Shown here piece by piece: positions 7,699-17,961 of a stretch of DNA of 50,898 nucleotides (positions are counted from its first letter, which is position 1; every line of letters starts with the position of its first letter). This stretch comes from an uncultured beta proteobacterium. GTDB lineage: Bacteria > Pseudomonadota > Gammaproteobacteria > Burkholderiales > Burkholderiaceae_C. Both the position numbers and the translations under genes were made by a program. The DNA lies in assembly GCA_903823025.1 (NCBI GenBank), contig CAIJRK010000081.1, positions 1-50,898 on the forward strand, written 5' to 3'. A model generated the notes under the pieces. The model was given only the letters and a program-made list of their open reading frames with translations. It did no database searches and was not told the origin of the DNA.

Positions 7699-8420
7699 GA
7701 CGGAATCAAATGCTGCAAAGAATCCATGTAGCCATCGGCGTCCACCGTGCGAATGGGCACGCCGTGGTTGTAGCCATAGCTGACCAGCAGCACGGGGCAA
7801 CCGGCAGCGCGGGCCGCTTGTGCATCGTTGCTGGAGTCGCCAATCATCAACGTCCGGTGCGGCGCTGTGCCCAAGGCTTCACAAGTTTTGAGCAACGGCA
7901 GTGGATCGGGTTTTTTACGGTCAAAAGAATCACCGCCAAACGTGAAATCAAAAAAACTATCCAAGCCTTTGGTCTTCAAGAGCGGCAAGGCAAAGGCAAT
8001 AGGCTTGTTGGTCAGACAAGCCAGTGGCAGTCCACGCGCCTTGAGTTGCGTCAGCCCGTCCAGCACACCGGGATAGACCTGAGCGTGCAAGCCGTTCACC
8101 GCCAGGTAATGACGCTGGTAACTGGGCCAGGCGAGGTCGCAGAGTTGCGCCAGTGCCTTCGCATCCAAATGAACCGACGCAGGCAGCTGACTGACGTGAA
8201 TGAGAACTTGCTTGATCAAATGTTCTGAGCCTTTGCCCACTAACCGCGCGACGGTGGCGCGCTCGATGGTGCAGCCGGGATGCGGCAACGGCAAATCGCC
8301 CAACATTTGATTCAGGGCGATAACAAAGTCGTCCAACGTATCCACCATCGTGCCATCCATATCCATGATGACCGCATCCACCTGATTCAAATCAAAATTG
8401 ACCTCTACCCTATTTTTCAA
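7695..8420 (-). CDS. gph: HAD-family phosphatase, probably phosphoglycolate phosphatase
   Basis: 241 aa, HAD subfamily IA. Motif [13 protein letters not shown] (nucleophile and acid/base Asp), motif II CLTNKP, Lys in KKPDPLPLL and motif [18 protein letters not shown] are all present. It probably hydrolyses 2-phosphoglycolate, though HAD substrate cannot be set from motifs. Start taken at TTG 8418-8420, with AGGAG 8 nt upstream overlapping the cheB end region. In Burkholderiales gph commonly lies immediately upstream of trpE; here an MCP gene lies between them, and cheB precedes gph by 9 nt. Confidence 0.85.
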   Translation of the reverse strand: MKNRVEVNFDLNQVDAVIMDMDGTMVDTLDDFVIALNQMLGDLPLPHPGCTIERATVARLVGKGSEHLIKQVLIHVSQLPASVHLDAKALAQLCDLAWPSYQRHYLAVNGLHAQVYPGVLDGLTQLKARGLPLACLTNKPIAFALPLLKTKGLDSFFDFTFGGDSFDRKKPDPLPLLKTCEALGTAPHRTLMIGDSSNDAQAARAAGCPVLLVSYGYNHGVPIRTVDADGYMDSLQHLIPS

Positions 8421-8429
8421 AAAGGACTC

Positions 8430-9482
8430 CTAAAGTTGCAACATTATTTCTCGTCCAATCGCGCTTAAAGGGACTGTTTTTTCAACGGCGCCCCGTTTGA
8501 CTGCTTCTTTGGGCATTCCGTACACCACGCAGCTGTCCTCATCTTGGGCGAGCGTGTGGGCGCCTGCTTTGCGCATCTCCAGCAAGCCAGCAGCGCCGTC
8601 GTCGCCCATGCCGGTCATGATCACGCCCAACGCATTGGCGCCAGCCCCTTTAGCGACTGAGCGAAACAGCACATCCACCGAAGGACGATGCCGATTCACC
8701 AGTGGTCCATCAACGACATCTACAAAATACTGGGCACCGTTGCGTCGCAGCAGCATGTGTTTGCCGCCCGGGGCAATCAGCGCTTGCCCCTGAATCACGC
8801 GGTCATTGTGCTGGGCTTCTTTGACAGTGATCTGGCACAACGTGTTGAGTCGGGCCGCAAATTCAGCCGTAAACTTTTCGGGCATGTGCTGCACGATCAC
8901 CAAGCCGGGAGACACCCTGGGCAGCGTGACCAGCACACGCTCCAATGCTTGAGTGCCGCCGGTTGAGGTGCCAATGGCCACCACGCGTTCGGTCGTCTTG
9001 AGCATGGCGCTGTGGCCGCTGGCGGGCGGCAAAATAACATCCGCGTTGTATTTTTCGATAACCAGCAGCCGCTTGACATTGGCACGTGCCGCTACTTTGA
9101 CCGCCGAGATCAGGTCGTTCGAGCTGTCGTTTAAAAACTGCTTGAGGCCGAGTTTGGGCTTGGTAATAATGGCCACCGCTCCAGCGGCCAGCGCTTCAAT
9201 CGAGGTTTTGGTACCCGCCTCGGTCAACGTGGAACAAATTACAACGGGCGTGGGGCGCTCGCGCATGATTTGCCGCAAAAAGGTCAGGCCGTCCATGCGT
9301 GGCATTTCGATGTCCAGCACGATCACGTCGGGCCACTGGGTTTTCATGCGCACCATGGCCAGCAACGGGTCAGCCACCGCGCAGATCACGTCAATCGTCG
9401 GGTCGGCATTGAGCAGCGCGCTAACAACTTGGCGCACAACGGCTGAGTCGTCCACCACCATCACTTTGATAGGGTTGCTCAT
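8430..9482 (-). CDS. cheB: Chemotaxis protein-glutamate methylesterase/deamidase
   Basis: 350 aa. An N-terminal receiver with Asp57 in [13 protein letters not shown] is followed by the methylesterase domain. Catalytic Ser173 is in [12 protein letters not shown], His199 in [10 protein letters not shown] and Asp295 in [11 protein letters not shown], with the same spacing as in E. coli CheB. It removes methyl groups from MCP glutamates for adaptation once phosphorylated by CheA. ATG overlaps the cheD stop by 4 bp (ATGA). Confidence 0.97.
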   Translation of the reverse strand: MSNPIKVMVVDDSAVVRQVVSALLNADPTIDVICAVADPLLAMVRMKTQWPDVIVLDIEMPRMDGLTFLRQIMRERPTPVVICSTLTEAGTKTSIEALAAGAVAIITKPKLGLKQFLNDSSNDLISAVKVAARANVKRLLVIEKYNADVILPPASGHSAMLKTTERVVAIGTSTGGTQALERVLVTLPRVSPGLVIVQHMPEKFTAEFAARLNTLCQITVKEAQHNDRVIQGQALIAPGGKHMLLRRNGAQYFVDVVDGPLVNRHRPSVDVLFRSVAKGAGANALGVIMTGMGDDGAAGLLEMRKAGAHTLAQDEDSCVVYGMPKEAVKRGAVEKTVPLSAIGREIMLQL

Positions 9483-10006
9483 GAAATTTTCTCCTGTGAG
9501 GGTCCCAAGTGCGGATCAACCGGTTTGACCTGACGTGCCCAGACATTGCCACTGCCAATGTCAAAAACAATCTGTCGATGACCCAGTCCAAACAAGCTCT
9601 CGGCAACAATCGGTATTCGGTATGACTGCAGCAAGGCGCGCGCGGCTTCACCATTTAGCGTGCCCACCGAAGGATTAGCAGAGCGGGCTTGACCGGGAAA
9701 CATTTCGCCACCCCCAAAAATCTTGCCCACACATTGCGTTGGCATCACCTCAATATCTGCCAGTTCTTGCAACAAAATCAACAAGGATTCGTCGGCATAG
9801 TGACCATCGAGATCACCCGCATGAGGCCGACTGCGACTGGGCAGCAAGAAGTGAGACATGGCGCCTACCCGACGCACCGGATGCCAAAGCGTGATCGACA
9901 CACAAGAACCTAGCAGCGTGCGGATCCGGCAACTGGCATCGCCCATAAAGTGCTCGCCAGGTTGTAAAAAAATAGTGGTCAAAGCAGGAATGCTAACGCA
10001 CGACAT
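9479..10006 (-). CDS. cheD: Chemoreceptor glutamine deamidase
   Basis: 175 aa from ATG 10004-10006, 4 nt after the cheR stop; an upstream in-frame ATG at 10054 would run into cheR and is less likely. Catalytic Cys35 in LLGSCVSI and His52 in AMSHFLLP are 17 residues apart, as in characterised CheD. It deamidates MCP glutamines to methylatable glutamates and can interact with CheC-type phosphatases. No Shine-Dalgarno is obvious, consistent with coupling to cheR. Confidence 0.93.
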   Translation of the reverse strand: MSCVSIPALTTIFLQPGEHFMGDASCRIRTLLGSCVSITLWHPVRRVGAMSHFLLPSRSRPHAGDLDGHYADESLLILLQELADIEVMPTQCVGKIFGGGEMFPGQARSANPSVGTLNGEAARALLQSYRIPIVAESLFGLGHRQIVFDIGSGNVWARQVKPVDPHLGPSQEKIS

Positions 10007-10010
10007 GAGG

Positions 10011-10877
10011 TTATGGCTTGAGATAAATAGAAGGCAAAAAAGGCTGCACGGCATGGCTAATCTCGTTCAGACTTTCAGAATGGCCGACACAAAAATAGCC
10101 GCCCGGCTTGAGCAGCGACAACACCCGTGCCACCACCTCCCGCTTGGTTTCCTTATTGAAATAAATCATCACATTGCGCAAAAAAATCACGTCAAACAAG
10201 CCGAGTTCAGGCAATGCCGTATTCAGGTTGACTTGAATAAAACGCACCTTTTGACGCAAGGGGCGTTCGATTAACAACGTTCCTTCTTGTGGGCCGACGC
10301 CCCGCAGACAAAAGCGCCCCAGATAGACCGGCGGAATATGGCGTCCCCGCTGCATCGAGTAATGTCCGGTTCGGGCGCCTTCCAACACGCCGCTGCTGAT
10401 GTCAGAACCCACCACCTCCCAAGGCGTCGTGCCCAGACAGTCGGCCAGCACCATGGCAATGCTGTAAGCCTCTTCGCCCGTCGAACTGGCCGCACTCCAC
10501 ACGCGAAAGGGCTGCGCGCGCTTGACGACGGCCAGCGCCTGCGTGCGCAAAAAATCAAAATGCGCGGCTTCCCGGAAAAAATAAGTCTCGTTGGTCGTTA
10601 GCAAGTCAACTGCCATTTGCATTTCGGCGGGCGCGTGTCCACTCGTTAGCAGTTTGAAATAAGCACCGTAGGTCTGCAATTGATGATGAACCAAGCGCTT
10701 GGCCAGGCGGCCACTGACCAGCGCTTTTTTAGAAGCGCCCAAACTGATCCCGGCAGCTTCAAAAATGAAATTTTGAAACTGGCTGAATTCATGGTCGGTA
10801 ATCGCGGATAAGGTCATCGTTTGGAGCGTGGGTCGGTCTTGCACGGGTTTTTCAGAACCTTGTGAACTGCGTTTCAT
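10011..10877 (-). CDS. cheR: Chemotaxis protein methyltransferase
   Basis: 288 aa. The N-terminal CheR helical domain (about residues 28-80) is followed by the SAM-dependent methyltransferase domain with [19 protein letters not shown] (SAM loop) and the [13 protein letters not shown] motif. It methylates receptor glutamates. The start overlaps the end of the upstream MCP gene by 26 bp with GAGATGG just ahead of the ATG, so it is co-translated with that receptor. Confidence 0.96.
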   Translation of the reverse strand: MKRSSQGSEKPVQDRPTLQTMTLSAITDHEFSQFQNFIFEAAGISLGASKKALVSGRLAKRLVHHQLQTYGAYFKLLTSGHAPAEMQMAVDLLTTNETYFFREAAHFDFLRTQALAVVKRAQPFRVWSAASSTGEEAYSIAMVLADCLGTTPWEVVGSDISSGVLEGARTGHYSMQRGRHIPPVYLGRFCLRGVGPQEGTLLIERPLRQKVRFIQVNLNTALPELGLFDVIFLRNVMIYFNKETKREVVARVLSLLKPGGYFCVGHSESLNEISHAVQPFLPSIYLKP

Positions 10878-12801
10878 CCATCTCTGTCACTGAAGACTGC
10901 ACCACAGGACGTGCGGTTTTGGCGCCACCCCGATTCACCCCGACCGATGGCGTGATGACAGCCCTTTGTCGCACCGAATACGCCTGCATTTTTGTATTTG
11001 CATTAGCGTTTGCGCCTGCATTGGCCGTCCCGTCGAGATTAAAGAACGACATGGTTTGCTGCAATTGTTCGGCCTGACTACTCATTTCTTCAGCCGTGGC
11101 GGCGAGTTCTTCCGCGCTAGAGGCGTTTTGCTGTGTGGTCTGATTCAACTGCGTGACCGCCGCATTGATCTGCCCGGCCCCAGACGATTGCTCGCTGGAG
11201 GCCGCTGCAATCTCCTGCACCAGGTCAGAGGTTTTACGAATACTCGGCACGATTGCATCCAGCAGCTTGCCCGCTTTTTCGGCCAGTTCAACGCTGCTGC
11301 TGGCGACTTCGCCAATCTCTTGCGCGGCGACTTGGCTGCGTTCAGCCAGCTTGCGCACCTCAGCGGCGACCACGGCAAAACCCTTGCCATGTTCACCCGC
11401 GCGGGCCGCTTCAATGGCGGCATTCAAGGCCAGCAAGTTGGTCTGATAAGCGATGTCATCAATGATGCTGATCTTTTTGGCAATTTGCTTCATGGCCGCC
11501 ACGGTCGCATTCACCGATGAACCGCCTAGCTCAGCCTCCTTGGCCGCCGTGCTGGCCATGCCATCGGTAACCTTGGCGTTTTCGGAATTTTGTGCAATCG
11601 ACGAGGACATTTCTTCAATCGAGGCGCTGGTCTCCTCTATGCTGGCAGCCTGCTCGCTGGCCGCTTGCGACAACGCCTGCGACGTGGCGCTCACCTGCTC
11701 CGACGCACTCGCCAACGCTTGTGCGCCAGCGTTAACATCGGCCACCACTTGCGAGAGTTTGTTGACCGTGTCGTTGGTATAGGTTTTGAGAACACCAAAA
11801 GCACCGTCATACGGCTTGCTGATTTTTTGAGTCAAATCGCCCACAGCCATGGCGCCCATGACACGCACGACATCGTCGATGCTGGCCCCTGTGGTGGTGA
11901 CAAGCTGGTTCAAGTCTTCCCCCATTTTTTTCTGAAAACCCTGTAAACCATTCAGGTCAATGCGCGCCTCAAAATTGCCACGATTGGCCGCCTCCACCAA
12001 ACTCTTCTGACCTTCGATCACTTGCGATAACCGGCTGACCATGTTGCGTAGGGCGTGCAACATCTGGCCCGTCTCATCCTTGGCGGTGGACTCTATTTTT
12101 CCCGTTAAATCGCCTTCCGACAGGCGATTAGCCACGGCGACTGCCTGGCCTAACGGACGGGTAATGCCGCGCGTCAAAAACGTGGCAATCAGTGCACTTA
12201 ACGCAATGGCCGCCACCGACATGGCCACGATCAGTGTTTGCGCCTGGCTATAAACCTGTTGGGCGCTGATGTAATCTTGTTTGGCATCCGTCTCAACAGA
12301 CGTAATCAGCGTGGCGATCTCGTCTTGCCATTTTTGAGCCGCCGGGCCAGCCGTCAGCATCAAGAACGCAATAGCCTCATCGGCTTGACCGGCCGTATCC
12401 AAGGCCAGCACTTTGTCGTTCATCGGTCTTGTTTCAGCAGAAAAATTTCTAATTTTCAAAAGAATTTCTTTTTCTTTGTCGCTGATCGGTGTCTTTTCAA
12501 GAAGCTCAAATGAATGGTTGTAGTTTTGACGCGCCTGATCCAGTATTTTTTGTTCAGCAGCGATCAGAACCGGGTCTTTAAGCAGCACGATAGAGCGCAT
12601 GACCCTTGTCACGATATACACCGCACTGTTCATGTCGTTGGCGAGTTTTTCCTTGTACATATTGTTGTTGACAAGATGTTTAACCTGCCCGTTCAGCGTC
12701 GTCATGCTGGCGACACCAACCACAGCAAGGGCGAGAACCAACAACAGCACAGCGGCAAACCCGGTGCTCATCCGGGTGCCTATTTTCATATTTGAAAACA
12801 T
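10852..12801 (-). CDS. Methyl-accepting chemotaxis protein with multiple HAMP-like segments
   Basis: 649 aa from ATG 12799-12801 ([11 protein letters not shown], preceded by CAGGAAAAAT); the frame is open upstream but this start matches the neighbouring MCP and has a ribosome site. TM1 at about residues 13-32, a four-helix-bundle-like periplasmic domain, TM2 at about 190-212, HAMP, then a second HAMP-like stretch ([10 protein letters not shown] to GDLTQKI) before the signalling domain. The tip has [32 protein letters not shown] sequence. Ends DETQFTRF. Its signalling region is nearly identical in DNA to that of the MCP at 13388-15049, indicating recent duplication or gene conversion. Confidence 0.93.
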   Translation of the reverse strand: MFSNMKIGTRMSTGFAAVLLLVLALAVVGVASMTTLNGQVKHLVNNNMYKEKLANDMNSAVYIVTRVMRSIVLLKDPVLIAAEQKILDQARQNYNHSFELLEKTPISDKEKEILLKIRNFSAETRPMNDKVLALDTAGQADEAIAFLMLTAGPAAQKWQDEIATLITSVETDAKQDYISAQQVYSQAQTLIVAMSVAAIALSALIATFLTRGITRPLGQAVAVANRLSEGDLTGKIESTAKDETGQMLHALRNMVSRLSQVIEGQKSLVEAANRGNFEARIDLNGLQGFQKKMGEDLNQLVTTTGASIDDVVRVMGAMAVGDLTQKISKPYDGAFGVLKTYTNDTVNKLSQVVADVNAGAQALASASEQVSATSQALSQAASEQAASIEETSASIEEMSSSIAQNSENAKVTDGMASTAAKEAELGGSSVNATVAAMKQIAKKISIIDDIAYQTNLLALNAAIEAARAGEHGKGFAVVAAEVRKLAERSQVAAQEIGEVASSSVELAEKAGKLLDAIVPSIRKTSDLVQEIAAASSEQSSGAGQINAAVTQLNQTTQQNASSAEELAATAEEMSSQAEQLQQTMSFFNLDGTANAGANANANTKMQAYSVRQRAVITPSVGVNRGGAKTARPVVQSSVTEMDETQFTRF

Positions 12802-12851
12802 ATTTTTCCTGATTACTAACGCTCTATTTTCATACGCGCGGTTAAAGACGC

Positions 12852-13376
12852 TCAAGCCAGCAACAAAGGTGCCACGTCAACGGGCTGCGCCAACACCCCA
12901 ATCTCTTCAACCGATAGCACCCGATTAATGTTAAGCAGAATGACAAACTTACCGTTGACTTTGCCCATGCCCTCCATAAAGTCGGTGCGGATTTTGGCAC
13001 CAAAGGCAGGCGCCGGTTCAATCTCGGAGGTCGGAATTTCCAGCACGGCATTCACCGCATCAACCAAAATCCCCATGTCATGAGACACATCCCCAGCAGC
13101 AACCTCGACGATGACGATGCAGGTTCGCTTGGTCAGGGCGGTGGTTGGCTTGCCAAAACGGGCGGATAAATCCATAACCGGCACGACTGAGCCGCGCAAG
13201 TTCATCACCCCAAGAATGCACGACGGCATCATGGGCACGGGCGTCAGCCCGGCGTACTCAATGATCTCCTTGATGCCGACAATCGTGATGGCGAACATCT
13301 CGCCACCGAGCATAAAAGTTAAGTATTGCGCTGGCTCGGCCAGCACCTGGTTGTCTGTTTTGATCAGGGCATTCAT
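12852..13376 (-). CDS. cheW: Chemotaxis coupling protein
   Basis: 174 aa CheW scaffold joining receptors to CheA. Contains [47 protein letters not shown] and the C-terminal [10 protein letters not shown] strand. Start ATG 13374-13376 is chosen because AGAGGTGAG lies 6 nt upstream; a GTG three codons earlier overlaps that ribosome site. Sits between two MCP genes. Confidence 0.95.
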   Translation of the reverse strand: MNALIKTDNQVLAEPAQYLTFMLGGEMFAITIVGIKEIIEYAGLTPVPMMPSCILGVMNLRGSVVPVMDLSARFGKPTTALTKRTCIVIVEVAAGDVSHDMGILVDAVNAVLEIPTSEIEPAPAFGAKIRTDFMEGMGKVNGKFVILLNINRVLSVEEIGVLAQPVDVAPLLLA

Positions 13377-13387
13377 GGCGCTCACCT

Positions 13388-15049
13388 CTAAAACTTGGTG
13401 AAATGGGATTCGTCAAGATCGGGGCGTGAGGATGGCGTCAAACTACTCGCCAACTTAACGCCACTTGGGCGCATGACTCCCGACTTGCCAGTGGTGCTGC
13501 CTTGACGTGCGGACGCACTCAAAGTTTTGTTCATTGGCGAGTGATCAAGTTTAAAGAACGCCATCGCTGCTTGCAGTTGCTCGGCTTGGCTGCTCATCTC
13601 CTCGGCTGTCGCGGCAAGTTCTTCTGAACTGGAGGCGTTTTGTTGCGTCGCCTGGCTCAACTGCATCACCGCCGAGTTGATCTGACTGACCCCGGATGAT
13701 TGCTCGCTGGACGCCGCCGAAATTTCTTGTACCAAGTCGGAGGTCTTGCGAATGCTTGGCACGATTTCACTGAGCAATTTGCCCGCTTTTTCGGCCAGTT
13801 CGACGCTGTTACTGGCGACTTCACCGATTTCTTGCGCTGCAATCTGACTACGCTCGGCCAGCTTGCGCACTTCAGCGGCCACCACAGCAAAGCCCTTGCC
13901 GTGCACACCCGCGCGGGCCGCTTCAATGGCGGCATTCAACGCCAGCAAATTGGTTTGATAAGCAATGTCATCAATGATGCTGATCTTTTTGGCAATTTGT
14001 TTCATGGCCGCCACCGTAGCGTTAACCGACTCACCGCCTTCCACGGCTTCTCTGGCAGCTTTGCTGGCCATGCCGTCGGTGACTTTGGCGTTCTCGGTGT
14101 TTTGGGCAATTGACGACGACATTTGCTCAATAGACGCGCTGGTTTCCTCAACACTGGCGGCCTGTTCGCTGGACGCCTGCGAGAGCGATTGCGCGGTGGC
14201 ACTGACTTCTTCCGACGCACTAGACAGCGACTGGGCACTCGCGTTGACCTCGGAGACCACTTGTGACAACTTGCCGATCATGGCTTGCATCGACTGCAGC
14301 ATCTGACCGGTTTCATCTTTGGCGTGGGTTTCAATACGCACCGTCAAATCACCTTCGGCCAGGCGGTTCGCGGCGTCGCGTGCCTGATTCAAAGGCCTGG
14401 TCACGCTGCGGCTGATGATGAAGCCCAAAGCGATGCCCAGCAAAACGCCCACCACAATCGCAATCATCATAATGTTGCGGCTGGATTCATAAAGCGCCAT
14501 CGTTTCAGCGGCAGCTTCCTTGGCCCGCGCTTCTTTAATCAATGTCACTTCCGTCATCAAATCGTCTATCACGTTCGCTTTGTTACGCGCTTTTTCAAGG
14601 GCGAGGGTCAACGCATCGCTGCGTTGGGCCAGCTTTTCTTGACTAGCCAGTGTGAGCGTGAGTTGCATCTCCGCCTGATAGTCATCCCATAGCTTGTCAA
14701 ATGATATGAAGATTTCTTTAGCGCGAGGTGAGACAAATAACGGTTTGGCCCTGTTTAGATAGTCTTTAAAGGTGGCACTGTCTTTGCTGATCGAGGCCAA
14801 GTGATGCTGACGTTCTTCCTGCGTCGTTGCCAGCAAATAATTGGCGCGCGCGCGCCCGATATAAATCATGTTGATATTGGCTTCCTTGACGTAAGAGAGT
14901 CCGAGCAAGTCCTGCTGGTACATCGACTCCGCCAGGGTGTTGATCTTGTCCGCGCTGGAGATACCAATGACACCTACCACGACACTGATGGCCGCCACCA
15001 GAATGAATCCGGCAATCAGCCGAACCCCAATTTTGATATTTGAAAACAT
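13388..15049 (-). CDS. Methyl-accepting chemotaxis protein, four-helix-bundle sensor
   Basis: 553 aa. Starts [15 protein letters not shown] with TM1 at about 10-30, a 4HB_MCP-type periplasmic domain (30-185), TM2 at about 190-212, HAMP ([20 protein letters not shown]) and the signalling hairpin with [26 protein letters not shown] tip. Ends DESHFTKF, similar to the tail DETQFTRF of its paralogue. A conserved phenylalanine-ended acidic/basic tail in both is a possible, unproven docking site. Lies 11 nt from cheW and 27 nt from cheA. Confidence 0.94.
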   Translation of the reverse strand: MFSNIKIGVRLIAGFILVAAISVVVGVIGISSADKINTLAESMYQQDLLGLSYVKEANINMIYIGRARANYLLATTQEERQHHLASISKDSATFKDYLNRAKPLFVSPRAKEIFISFDKLWDDYQAEMQLTLTLASQEKLAQRSDALTLALEKARNKANVIDDLMTEVTLIKEARAKEAAAETMALYESSRNIMMIAIVVGVLLGIALGFIISRSVTRPLNQARDAANRLAEGDLTVRIETHAKDETGQMLQSMQAMIGKLSQVVSEVNASAQSLSSASEEVSATAQSLSQASSEQAASVEETSASIEQMSSSIAQNTENAKVTDGMASKAAREAVEGGESVNATVAAMKQIAKKISIIDDIAYQTNLLALNAAIEAARAGVHGKGFAVVAAEVRKLAERSQIAAQEIGEVASNSVELAEKAGKLLSEIVPSIRKTSDLVQEISAASSEQSSGVSQINSAVMQLSQATQQNASSSEELAATAEEMSSQAEQLQAAMAFFKLDHSPMNKTLSASARQGSTTGKSGVMRPSGVKLASSLTPSSRPDLDESHFTKF

Positions 15050-15076
15050 GATGATTCCTAGCTTTTTTATTGATTT

Positions 15077-17239
15077 CTAGAAGACTGGATGAACCGCCAA
15101 AGCGGGGGATTGAACTTGACGGGCTTGTCGCACCAGCGCAGGCACGTCCAGAATCAGGGCGACCTCACCGCTGCCCAAAATAGTGGAGCCGCTAATGCAA
15201 TGAACTTGACTGAACAACTGCCCCAACGGTTTGATGACGGTTTGAAATTCGCCCAGCAAGGTGTCCACCACCAGCCCGACCCGCTGCCCCCCAGACTGGA
15301 GGACCACGATGTTCTCGCGCCGGGTGGGCGCACCGTCCACCGCAAACAACTCGCGCAGACGAATGAGCGGCAACACTTGCCCCCGCAAGTTGGCGTAGTC
15401 GTGACCGGGTTCAGTCGAAAACTCAACGCACTCGTCAATCGCATCGAGTGGAATCACAAAAACAGATTGACCAATTTCAATCAGAAAGCCGTCGATGATG
15501 GCCAGCGTGAGTGGCAGGCGCACCGCCACCGTGGTGCCCAGGCCGTCCTCGCTGTGCACGCTCACACTACCGCGCAGGGCTGTGATGTTGCGCTTCACCA
15601 CATCCAGACCCACACCGCGCCCGGACAGATTGGTGACTTGTTCAGCGGTAGAAAAACCCGGCTCGAAAATCAGGGCGTAAATCTCGGCATCTGACAGCGT
15701 GTGACCGACTTCAATCAGTCCGCGTTCCAGCGCCTTGGCCAGAATGCGCTCACGCTTGAGACCACCGCCGTCGTCGCTGACCTCAATCACGATAGCGCCA
15801 GAGTCATGGTAGGCATTCAACGTGATGCAGCCGGCAGCCGGTTTGCCGTGCGCGAGACGGACCTCAGCGGCTTCAATGCCGTGATCCATCGCGTTACGAA
15901 CCAAGTGCATCAAGGGGTCGCCCAGCTTCTCCACCACGGTTTTGTCCAGATCGGTCTCCTCGCCGCTGACCACCAGCGTGATGCTCTTGCCGATTTCACG
16001 CGAGACGTCATGCACCACGCGTTGAAAACGACTAAAAGTTGCGCCGATTTTGACCATACGCAATTGCAGCGCACTGTCGCGCACGTCCTGCACCAGGCTG
16101 GAGAGTTTGGCGCTGCTTTCTTGCAAGTCAATCATCTGTGCCTTGCGGGCAATCAGGTTCACGCTGGCACCGGCAATGATGAGTTCACCCACCAGGTTGA
16201 TCAGTTGGTCGAGTTTTTCAGCATCGACCCGGACGGAACGGCTGTCTTGCGCACCGATATCTTTGACCTGTTTTTGTTTGACCAGCGCGGCCTCGACCAC
16301 CTCCGGGTGCACCGAGCCTTGCTCGACCAAAATAGTGCCTATTTGTTTGCTTGGCGTGTCCGACTGCACCTGTAACGCGGTCGCCAACTCCTGAGCCGTG
16401 AGGGTGCCGCAGCGCATCAGTATCTCGCCGAGGCGGACGGGCTGTTCCTGGAGTTCATGAATCAGGCGAACATATTCGCTGATCAAACTGTGCGGGGGCA
16501 AAATCCGGATGCGGCAATCGTCGCGCACAAACTCAAAGACATTTTCAATCCGGGCTTTATCCGCCTCGCTTTTGAAAGCGATTTCAAAGCCGAGATAACA
16601 GGTCTGCGGGTCCATCACATCGGCGGGCGGTATCGCGTCAGGCAAGGTGGCAATGCCGGTGATACGACCCAACGTTTCAAGGTAGCGAATGAACGAGAGC
16701 GGGTCCATGCCGTTTTTCAGCACCTCCGGGCCAAAGCGCAGCGAGATGTGCCAATGGTCAGCATCCACAGGCTCACCCTTGATGCGTTGGATAGGGTCTG
16801 CGGCTTGCCACACCAAGGGCACGGGCAACGCATCGGGCGTTTGCGGCGCGGCCAAATAACCACAGAGCAGCGCCACCAACGGCTCACCCTGCTGCAGCAA
16901 AGATGCCTCGGTCTTATCGGCCCCTTGCGCGACGGCCTCCACCAAATCGCCAATGTGGTCAGAGCAAGATAGCAAGAGCACCACCAGTTTGTCTTCAATG
17001 GGCAGCTTGCCCGCACGCACTTGGTCAAGCACGCTTTCAACCACATGGGTAAAGGCGACGATGTGGTCCAGCCCAAATAGGCCTGCCGAGCCTTTGATCG
17101 TGTGAGCGGCGCGAAAGATGGCGTTAATCAGCTCCTCTTTTTGCGGCGCCTGCACCACAATGAGGAGCGCATTTTCCATGTCTTCAAGCAACTCACGGCT
17201 TTCAGCAAAGAAGGTTTGCAGGACTTGATCAAGATTCAT
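15077..17239 (-). CDS. cheA: Chemotaxis histidine kinase
   Basis: 720 aa from ATG 17237-17239 (MNLDQVLQTFFAESREL). Domains: Hpt P1 with phospho-acceptor His46 in RAAHTIKGSAG; a middle region of about 130-330 of the type often found in beta-proteobacterial CheA; dimerisation segment RVDAEKLDQLINLVGELI; HATPase with HLVRNAMDHGIE, DDGGGL and GRGVGLDVV; C-terminal CheW-like regulatory domain. It phosphorylates CheY and CheB. Start overlaps the upstream STAS gene by 11 bp. Confidence 0.97.
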   Translation of the reverse strand: MNLDQVLQTFFAESRELLEDMENALLIVVQAPQKEELINAIFRAAHTIKGSAGLFGLDHIVAFTHVVESVLDQVRAGKLPIEDKLVVLLLSCSDHIGDLVEAVAQGADKTEASLLQQGEPLVALLCGYLAAPQTPDALPVPLVWQAADPIQRIKGEPVDADHWHISLRFGPEVLKNGMDPLSFIRYLETLGRITGIATLPDAIPPADVMDPQTCYLGFEIAFKSEADKARIENVFEFVRDDCRIRILPPHSLISEYVRLIHELQEQPVRLGEILMRCGTLTAQELATALQVQSDTPSKQIGTILVEQGSVHPEVVEAALVKQKQVKDIGAQDSRSVRVDAEKLDQLINLVGELIIAGASVNLIARKAQMIDLQESSAKLSSLVQDVRDSALQLRMVKIGATFSRFQRVVHDVSREIGKSITLVVSGEETDLDKTVVEKLGDPLMHLVRNAMDHGIEAAEVRLAHGKPAAGCITLNAYHDSGAIVIEVSDDGGGLKRERILAKALERGLIEVGHTLSDAEIYALIFEPGFSTAEQVTNLSGRGVGLDVVKRNITALRGSVSVHSEDGLGTTVAVRLPLTLAIIDGFLIEIGQSVFVIPLDAIDECVEFSTEPGHDYANLRGQVLPLIRLRELFAVDGAPTRRENIVVLQSGGQRVGLVVDTLLGEFQTVIKPLGQLFSQVHCISGSTILGSGEVALILDVPALVRQARQVQSPALAVHPVF

Positions 17240-17588
17240 GGGGCCGCCTTGTGGCACCGGGCGAGGCGATGATGAGCGGGTCGTCAAAGTAGGCGGCCAG
17301 ATCCAGCAATTCAAACACCTCCGTGACCGCCGGACTGTGCGCCATGAAGCGAAGTTCATGCTGGGTGGCCTGCGCTGTTTTTTTCACCAGCATCAACAGT
17401 TGAACGCCCGCCGTATCCATCTCGGTCACACCCGACAAATCAACGTCAAGGGGTAGTGGTTCAGCCAGCGCGGTCAGCAAAATCTCTTTGAGTTCGACCA
17501 CCTGATAAATGGTCAACTCGCCCTGAATGTGCAACACTTTGGGCGCGCTTTCGGCGTCAGCCTCGCCCGTTACATGAGGGTCGGTCAT
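17229..17588 (-). CDS. STAS-domain protein embedded between cheY and cheA
   Basis: About 119 aa single STAS domain. The core LDVDLSGVTEMDTAGVQLL has DTAG where SpoIIAA has the phosphorylated DSSG, so regulation by serine phosphorylation of the SpoIIAA type is unlikely; the sequence resembles MlaB-type STAS proteins there. ATG at 17586-17588 overlaps the cheY stop as ATGA; another in-frame ATG lies three codons earlier (17597). Stop lies 11 bp inside cheA. Tight coupling with both suggests a role in the signalling complex, but no function is proven. Confidence 0.85.
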   Translation of the reverse strand: MTDPHVTGEADAESAPKVLHIQGELTIYQVVELKEILLTALAEPLPLDVDLSGVTEMDTAGVQLLMLVKKTAQATQHELRFMAHSPAVTEVFELLDLAAYFDDPLIIASPGATRRPHES

Positions 17589-17953
17589 GGCAGGCATAAC
17601 TTTTGGACCGCATCAAGCAACTGTTCAGGTCTGAAAGGTTTGACCACCCAGGCTTTGGCGCCAGCGGCACGACCTTCGTTTTTTCTCGCATCCTCGGTCT
17701 CGGTGGTGAGCATGATGATCGGCGTGAATTTATAGGCAGGCATTTTCTTGACGGCAATGACAAAGCTAATGCCATCCATATTGGGCATATTGACATCGCT
17801 GATGATCAGGTGAACTTTCTGACCCGTGAGCTGATTGAGTGCATCTTTGCCATCGCGGCCTTCAATCACGTCATAGCCCGCCGCCCTCAAGGTGATTCCG
17901 ACCACCTGTCGCATAGAAGAAGAGTCATCCACAATCAAAATTGTTTTAGCCAT
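17585..17953 (-). CDS. cheY: Chemotaxis response regulator
   Basis: 122 aa single receiver domain. Acidic pocket Asp9/Asp10 in LIVDDSSSMR, phospho-acceptor Asp53 in ISDVNMPNMDG, Thr in MLTTETE (83/84) and Lys105 in VVKPF are all present. Phosphorylated by CheA and expected to bind the flagellar switch. No cheZ or other phosphatase gene is in the window. Confidence 0.95.
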   Translation of the reverse strand: MAKTILIVDDSSSMRQVVGITLRAAGYDVIEGRDGKDALNQLTGQKVHLIISDVNMPNMDGISFVIAVKKMPAYKFTPIIMLTTETEDARKNEGRAAGAKAWVVKPFRPEQLLDAVQKLCLP

Positions 17954-17961
17954 GTCATCCC

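Noticed and set aside
14143..15333. Many long frames opposite gyrB, htpG, kinase and che genes
   Set aside because: They are antisense to well-supported genes, start without ribosome sites and have His/Arg/Gln-biased composition typical of shadow frames.
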